Assembly (NCBI GenBank): GCA_020284085.1
Contig: JACEVL010001855.1
Coordinates: 62,001-126,000, forward strand
Length of the DNA: 64,000 bases
Source of the DNA: Aporrectodea caliginosa
Taxonomy: Eukaryota > Annelida > Clitellata > Crassiclitellata > Lumbricidae
Direction: 5' to 3'
This document shows, piece by piece, positions 59,901 through 64,000 of this stretch. Within the stretch, counting starts at the first letter, position 1; each line of letters opens with the position of its first letter. The notes below the pieces were generated by a model. It saw nothing but the letters and a program-made list of their open reading frames with translations, was not told where the DNA came from and did no database searches. The position numbers and the translations under genes were made by a program.

Positions 59901-62336
59901 ATGTGCAATTCAATCAATCCAAACAGACATTTAAATCCATCGCATATTTAAATGACCCAGGATGGTGAAACACTCATAGACGAATAAACTCCTCGCTTGC
60001 TTGAGGAATTAGATTCAAATGATGACAGTTGCGATGAATCTGACAATGAAAGCTGTCTGATATATCAAGTGGTGAAAATAAAGTGACTTGGACCTATGAA
60101 AATTCCACCTTAGACAAAAGTTCACAAATAGCATTTGGTATTTGTTATCCGAACGGAAATATCGGGTCACTTAGGCGATACAGATTGGCTGAACAGGTGT
60201 AAGATATTCCTGTTTCACTCTCTGGGCAAGTGTATGAGCAGAGCAGATAAAATGTTAAAGATTGATGTTAACGTCATGTCTTTATGTTAACAACTGATCA
60301 AGATATGATAAGTATAAAATTGATAACATTTCATGTATTTCCTTATTTTTTCTTCACCTTTAATTACAATGGTCTAATTACTAAACAAATTATAACTCTT
60401 TCATTTATGAAAGTATTTTCAAAATTTCTGTTGTGTTTTGTCTGGCATTAATTTCTGCACATTTTTAGGTTCACATTACACAAGTTGTCACTAAAAATAT
60501 TTTTATATATTTTGGTCTTGAACATAGCAAACTTAAAAAACTGGGGAGGGGTACACTTTGTGGCAGCTTCGAGTACCTAAAAAATCTTTTTCTCACTCTG
60601 GATGGATGGATGCGAAGAGGACAAAAAAATGCTAAAGGATGATGTTTACATTATGTCTGAAGGTCAAGAACTGACTGAGATATCACAAGTTTAAAATTGT
60701 TTACTTTATAGGTCATAAACATGATAGGTCTATGTCATCCTGTCATGATAAAATAAACGAAAATTAATTGATTGATTGCTATACGGTCAAACCACTTGTC
60801 GTCTGGCCCTAGGTGATAAAAATTCTTCTCGTTGTTTTAGGGTCCTCTGACATTTCAGCATTTAGCACAGTAACTTAGCACAAGCACATTGAACCACATT
60901 GTAACAAACACAGTATGTTATGCTAATAGCATTGCGGACACATCACTGCTATTTGGAATCATGGGTAAACTGGTAGCAAGTAAGCTCACATACACTGCAT
61001 AAATATGAAAAGTACTTAACAGCAATGGATGTCCAGTGTAACTTGTATAAGTCACATTTTAGTATAAAAAACTTGACAACTCACCACTGGCAAGCCATGA
61101 CAATCCCATCCGAAACGTCTTTCCACGTGAAATCCACTCTGGTGAGCCCATCGTGTAACTATGTCCTTCACAGTTCCAGCCAAGATGTGTCCGTAATGTG
61201 GCAATCCTGTGGCAAATGGAGGACCATCATAAAACCGGTATCTGCAATCAGAAACACCACAAAATACTATGATTATTCTTTGCAGTTGTAAACTACTTTC
61301 AATAAAAGAATTACTGAACTTTCTGCTATGTATCGAGCAAAATGTAACACAACATGGAACAGGAACTCTTAACATGGCATCAACTGACTGTCAGCTTGGA
61401 ACAGTATTCCATTGGTTGGGCTCCAAACATGCGTGGAAGTCCACTGTTGGCAAATTTTCTAGTTGGCTGAAAACTGCTTGCTTACTGATGAACTTCTTAC
61501 TCCTAAAGAACTTTAACATTAATTAGCTAGCATAGGCAACATTCTCAAAAGGCCCTTTAAAGGAGCTGTACTAAGTGTCTATAAAAATACACACATAGTC
61601 CAAACTTTACATACAAAACAGCAATTTGTGCTGGCTAATCTTGTAACTGGAGACCATTCAGCAGACACTCAATAAGTAAACATTTTGTAGTTGGATTATA
61701 ACGCACTTACTCAGATAACCCAATGCATATGCCTGACCACAGGAGTGGCTTCATCCCATAGTTGGCCCATCAAATAAGAGAGGCAATCAGTCACACTTGT
61801 GCTCAATCCATTTTATAGAGCTACTAGACATTTATACTGCAAACTTTGTATAGCCAATGTTAACCCATACAATTCTATGAACATATTCCAGCACAAATAT
61901 ATGTATATAAATTACCCATACATACATACACCCACATTAATGAACACATACATACATACATACATACATGCATACATACACACACATTTAAACATAAACA
62001 CTCACATACATACACACATACAAATAAACATATATACAGAAGCATTCACACACGAATAATACATACAGACATACAAACATGTGTAAGCACAAACATACAT
62101 ACACACACATAAACATGCATGCACGCATGTATATATGCATATACCCATAACTACAAACATACATCTGGTCCAAAAATAAAATCTTGCCTTCTATTTATCA
62201 GACAATGCCATTCTCACCTGGGTCTGTTTTTCGATTGTTGCAAACATGTCTGAAATGCATTCAATTCTTTCCACAGCTTCAGAACATTTTCCTCCTCCTT
62301 TGAGAAGTCAATGGTCTCAGGTACAGGTTGCGTCAT
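38971..62336 (-). CDS. IARS1: IARS1, cytosolic isoleucyl-tRNA synthetase
   Basis: Class I synthetase charging tRNA-Ile; part of the animal multi-synthetase complex. Exons: 62336-62218, 61241-61085, 58838-58719, 58063-57929, 57380-57296, 56938-56810, 54953-54866, 54551-54491, 53667-53572, 52915-52793, 51880-51789, 51371-51273, 50829-50626, 49849-49565, 49125-49042, 48663-48519, 48129-48006, 47542-47373, 46557-46436, 45956-45854, 43616-43533, 41785-41495, 40994-40899, 40200-40030, 39682-39467, 39108-38971. They sum to 3537 bases (1178 aa). Motifs: HYGH at 55-58 (HIGH class), [11 protein letters not shown] at 223-233 and GTGVVHQAP at 318-326 in the CP1 editing domain, [12 protein letters not shown], and KMSKR at 602-606. 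All phases join; the last codon is followed by TAA. It is about 85 residues shorter than human, because the C-terminus has one UNE-I unit. Confidence 0.97.
39250..39425. repeat. CA/TA-rich microsatellite
   Basis: Imperfect CACATA/TACATACAACAT repeats in the last IARS1 intron. It gives open frames on the plus strand that are low-complexity shadows. Confidence 0.85.
39467..39682 (-). CDS. IARS1: IARS1 UNE-I-type C-terminal exon
   Basis: Encodes [20 protein letters not shown] then [17 protein letters not shown], aligning with one of the two C-terminal repeats of human IARS1. The final exon (39108-38971) completes the unit ([13 protein letters not shown]) and stops. No second unit is found between 40030 and 38971. 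Confidence 0.88.
41160..41242 (+). repeat. SINE/LINE tail with TGAT microsatellite
   Basis: GGGAGCGCCTCTGAGTAGAG ... AAGAGGCGCTATATAAATTC, then (TGAT)n. A well-preserved copy of the shared 3' stem-loop tail, in an IARS1 intron. Confidence 0.85.
42469..42897. mobile_element. Short hAT-type MITE in IARS1 intron
   Basis: A 429-base element with inverted ends TAGGGAACAACCG and CGGTTGTTCCCTA. It is flanked by perfect 8-bp direct repeats AATGTTAT (42461-42468 and 42898-42905). No coding capacity. It lies between exons 43616-43533 and 41785-41495. Confidence 0.92.
43782..45348. mobile_element. Non-autonomous hAT-type element with nested SINE
   Basis: Inverted ends CAGTGGCGTAGCAA on both sides and perfect 8-bp direct repeats GCCAGTAC (43774-43781 and 45349-45356). 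The subterminal regions are GGGCCC-rich. It is 1567 bases long without a transposase frame and contains the SINE at 44020-44236, so the SINE came later or was carried along. It lies in the IARS1 intron between exons 45956-45854 and 43616-43533. Confidence 0.93.
44020..44236 (+). mobile_element. tRNA-derived SINE nested in hAT element
   Basis: The head GGGGCGTGGTGGTGTAGTGG (A box) and GGTTCGAATCC (B box) form a tRNA-like 5' part. A body of about 120 bases follows and the copy ends in a TTGTATTGTA run. It is the same head family as the antisense copy at 17659-17831. Confidence 0.88.
46735..47040 (+). pseudogene. LINE reverse transcriptase C-terminal remnant
   Basis: The plus strand reads [20 protein letters not shown] then a stop. 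After an (AGAC)n simple repeat at about 46886-46950, another frame gives WIGHI and [17 protein letters not shown]. These are the C-terminal peptides of a non-LTR retrotransposon polymerase. Stops and the repeat insertion show it is dead. It lies antisense in an IARS1 intron. Confidence 0.8.
49042..49125 (-). CDS. IARS1: IARS1 KMSKS-motif exon with GC donor
   Basis: Encodes [15 protein letters not shown], the catalytic KMSKS-type loop. The exon ends ATTAG followed by GCAAGT. The next exon (48663-48519) starts [20 protein letters not shown] in exact register, so the intron is GC-AG. Confidence 0.94.
49565..49849 (-). CDS. IARS1: IARS1 catalytic-domain exon
   Basis: The longest central exon. 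Contains [17 protein letters not shown] and [20 protein letters not shown], conserved in eukaryotic cytosolic IleRS between the CP1 domain and KMSKS loop. Confidence 0.95.
52100..52145. repeat. AT dinucleotide microsatellite
   Basis: Run of TA/AT dinucleotides in an IARS1 intron. Confidence 0.9.
52450..52735 (+). pseudogene. LINE C-terminal fragment
   Basis: An open frame of 83 codons reads [20 protein letters not shown], then [18 protein letters not shown]. It shares [10 protein letters not shown] with the copy at 46735-47040 and represents the same polymerase C-terminus from the same or a related family, 5' truncated and antisense in an IARS1 intron. Confidence 0.78.
53572..53667 (-). CDS. 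IARS1: IARS1 CP1 editing-domain exon
   Basis: Contains [13 protein letters not shown], completed by DDYR in exon 52915-52793. This is the conserved editing-pocket block that hydrolyses Val-tRNA-Ile in IleRS. The whole editing domain therefore appears intact. Confidence 0.93.
53914..53990 (+). repeat. SINE/LINE 3' tail, plus strand
   Basis: GGGAGCGTCTCTGAGTAAG ... GGTGCTATATAAATGC, then a GAATGAATAA run. Tail-only copy in an IARS1 intron. Confidence 0.75.
55231..56107. mobile_element. Inverted-repeat element of unassigned family
   Basis: Perfect 23-base inverted ends: 55231-55253, opening AATAATGGTGTGTTTCC, and its reverse at 56085-56107. The interior has an A/T-only block (55290-55360) and a degenerate TTAGCAAC-based minisatellite at 55650-55830. 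There is no coding frame. It interrupts a dispersed repeat (GTGCATTAGAC / TTAGACACCAGC) whose intact form is at 5055-5085 and 62450-62480. A TTAGAC target duplication is possible but unproven. Confidence 0.8.
56228..56290 (-). repeat. SINE/LINE tail fragment, antisense
   Basis: Reverse reading GAGAGCGCTTCTGAATAGT ... GAGAGGTGCTATATAAATC, the shared tail. A further plus-strand tail end (AAAAGGTGCTATATAAAAGC) is at about 56745-56775. Confidence 0.7.
58909..59457 (-). other. Unrecognised 182-codon open frame in IARS1 intron 3
   Basis: The longest open frame not assigned to a gene. It starts [20 protein letters not shown] and includes [19 protein letters not shown]. It has no motif I recognise and ends in hydrophobic low-complexity sequence. 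On the plus strand the same stretch reads a serine/proline-rich frame. It may be a transposon remnant or chance. Confidence 0.3.
59698..60842 (+). mobile_element. Deletion derivative of the piggyBac-type element
   Basis: Starts after TTAA (59694-59697) with CCC and ends GTTGTTTTAGGG before TCCT, a decayed target copy. The left end matches the reversed right end of the 9652-12433 element (CATGCACTAAAGTGTA-like, AATGACGTCT, CCTATCAAAA). The right end matches its reversed left end (GAACTGACTGAGATATCACA, TTGTTTACTTTATAGGTC). Only a trace of the transposase N-terminus remains ([15 protein letters not shown], about 59990-60060). The orientation is opposite to the larger copy. Confidence 0.9.
61085..61241 (-). 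CDS. IARS1: IARS1 HIGH-motif exon
   Basis: Encodes [20 protein letters not shown], the nucleotide-binding HIGH-class motif of Ia-type class I synthetases, then [11 protein letters not shown]. The arginine codon before it is split from exon 1 (AG|A). Confidence 0.96.
61900..62165. repeat. CATA/CACA tetranucleotide microsatellite
   Basis: Long imperfect (CATA)n with CACACA and CATG variants in IARS1 intron 1. Confidence 0.95.
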
Positions 62337-64000
62337 CTTTCCTTATAGCACAAATGCTACAAACTAAACCAAAACACAGTAACGTTTGGACCCTGTCATT
62401 TAAACATAACTATTACTCTACATAATTACATCTTCTACATGTGCCATCCGTTGATGCCTTGTGCATTAGACACCAGCACTATAGAAGTAACCAATTATAA
62501 TTACAGCTATTGTATCTATCATAATACAACAACATTTACAACAAACAATAACTACAATCATCCTTAGTACCTTAGTAACAATCACCAAAGAACAATCATC
62601 CTTAGTAATACAATCTGCAAATCAGTGTTCTAACCACATAAAGTGAATAGCATTGGTAGTACTATGGGTGAAGCAGTTGCTTTACAGAGTTTTGTTCCAA
62701 ACAGATGCATGCAGCAGTTTAAGTTGTTAATGTTTAAGAAGGAAGTAGCAGGAGTCCAAAGTAGCATGACAGGAAGAAGTTACTTCCATGTCTCTGTTGT
62801 GGCAAGTAAGTAAGAATGTCATCTTTATTAGTGCAATGTCCACTTTATAAACAACACACTAAACAACAGTAATAGTGTGAGCAGAGGAAAAGTATCAAGA
62901 ATTCCAAAGCTGTTTATTTTAATAAATAATTAGAGGTAAGTAGGTAGCAGTGCTCTATTTGAGCGAAGTCAGAGGCGGCCACATTGTTTATATAAACAGG
63001 CACTCAGTCTTCGGGATTACCAAATTAGATTGCACTTCGCTGTAGGGGTTACCAGGGAAGTTAAAACCGACGGGTGAAGGTCAACAATTGACATAGGCTG
63101 TGCTGAGATTCCAACCCTCCCGGAAAATCGAAACCTGATCAAATGTTTACAATTAAACAAAGTCCAGACCGGACATACTGTACTGTCATTTTGAGATTAA
63201 AAAGACATTGCAAGGCGTATACTTATCAGAAATTAAAGAAGTTAAAATTTACTCGGAAACTATCGGGAGCCCTTTAAGACGTTTTTTCAAATAATAAACA
63301 ACACGAAGAAGACGAAAAATAAATCAGTCCATCAAAAAGTTAATCGGCATGGTCTACTCCACGACACACCGGTATGATGTTCGTTGCGTTGATTTGGCAA
63401 CTAAAACATTAAGCAATCAGATCAGCATTTGTGTATACATCAAACAGGCCCTGACAGCAATAATGTCGTTGTTTTGCTGCAATTAAGACCAAAACTTTTG
63501 AAATAAATGGAAATAAACTGACTTCTGATGCAATCCAAGCACCACGTTTCGCTTCGTGAAGAGCTGCTCCACCGACCGACTATCGATCGTACACAGAGCC
63601 ATGTGACGTATTACTTTTTGCCACATATCGCCATCTGATTACACATAATGTTATCTGTGATACTTTTATTTTCCACGTTAATTTTGTAGTGTTGTTTTGA
63701 TAATGTAATAAAAACAATTTTCTAATTGTAGGCACGATAACCTCAACGTTTAACAACTGGTTTCCATATATGTCATCTAGTGTGTAGGCATTATAAGAAA
63801 AGATCACTGTTATGTCTGACTGACCTCTTAATTTGGATCCTGACCTGGAACTAATGGCGTAACGAAGGGTTTCAGCGCCCAGCGGCAAGAGTTGATGACT
63901 GCGCCCCTTTAAATTTTCTTGTTGACTTTTAGTCGTTTTTGTCATAATACTATGTACCACTGAAAAACTAATGTTACGCCCCCCTCCTGTGCTGCACCCG
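62337..64000. other. IARS1 upstream region, right window edge
   Basis: The ATG at 62336-62334 is preceded on the minus strand by a pyrimidine-rich stretch with possible AG acceptors, so a 5' UTR exon may lie upstream. A CpG-containing block near 63540-63610 (with GTGACGTA on the plus strand) is a candidate promoter. The dispersed repeat GTGCATTAGACACCAGCAC lies at 62455-62480. The end near 63852-63875 (AATGGCGTAACGAAGGGTTT) resembles the hAT terminus of the 43782-45348 element. No gene was recognised. Confidence 0.45.

Noticed and set aside
61900..62165. Regular spacing that could suggest a CRISPR-like or satellite array
   Set aside because: It is a plain imperfect tetranucleotide microsatellite without spacers, in a eukaryotic intron.
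63580..63960. 126-codon minus-strand open frame near the right edge
   Set aside because: No recognisable domain; overlaps the putative IARS1 promoter and a possible transposon end.
1..64000. Clustered genes as a functional operon or novel system
   Set aside because: The four genes are ordinary animal housekeeping genes with unrelated functions and separate promoters.

Overview
The window is nuclear DNA of an invertebrate animal. It is AT-rich, and its genes are split into many short exons by mostly GT-AG introns of several hundred to a few thousand bases. The introns are littered with SINEs, LINE ends, hAT- and piggyBac-type DNA transposons and microsatellites. The four proteins read from spliced exons follow animal orthologues closely. 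I cannot name the species; a marine invertebrate is a guess.

Layout: (1) 1-16.3 kb, minus strand: FBH1 (FBXO18), an F-box DNA helicase. Fifteen coding exons are visible; the last ones, with helicase motifs V and VI, lie beyond the left edge. (2) 16.3-20.0 kb: 5' region between two divergent genes, with a tandem duplication and SINEs. (3) 20.0-28.8 kb, plus strand: SLC35B4, a nucleotide-sugar transporter, complete in ten exons (336 aa). (4) 28.8-33.5 kb: gap between convergent genes, holding a duplicated ORF remnant and dispersed repeats. (5) 33.5-37.1 kb, minus strand: LSM8, complete in four exons (96 aa), with a second in-frame copy of its first exon in intron 1. (6) 39.0-62.3 kb, minus strand: IARS1, cytosolic isoleucyl-tRNA synthetase, complete in 26 coding exons (1178 aa). 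(7) 62.3-64.0 kb: IARS1 upstream region.

The genes are housekeeping genes with unrelated jobs: replication-fork repair, Golgi/ER sugar transport, U6 snRNA binding and tRNA charging. They do not form a pathway. The accessory content is transposon-derived: a decayed piggyBac copy in an FBH1 intron and a deletion derivative of the same family in an IARS1 intron; three short hAT-type elements with perfect 8-bp target duplications, one carrying a nested SINE; another inverted-repeat element; a foldback structure in LSM8 intron 1; and a SINE/LINE set sharing a stem-loop 3' end.

I found no new multi-gene system. The observations most worth following are the duplicated LSM8 first exon, the single (not tandem) C-terminal UNE-I-like unit of IARS1, the 14-residue repeats in the FBH1 N-terminus, and two GC-AG introns. 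All splice sites were placed by eye from reading frame and remembered family alignments, with no transcript data.
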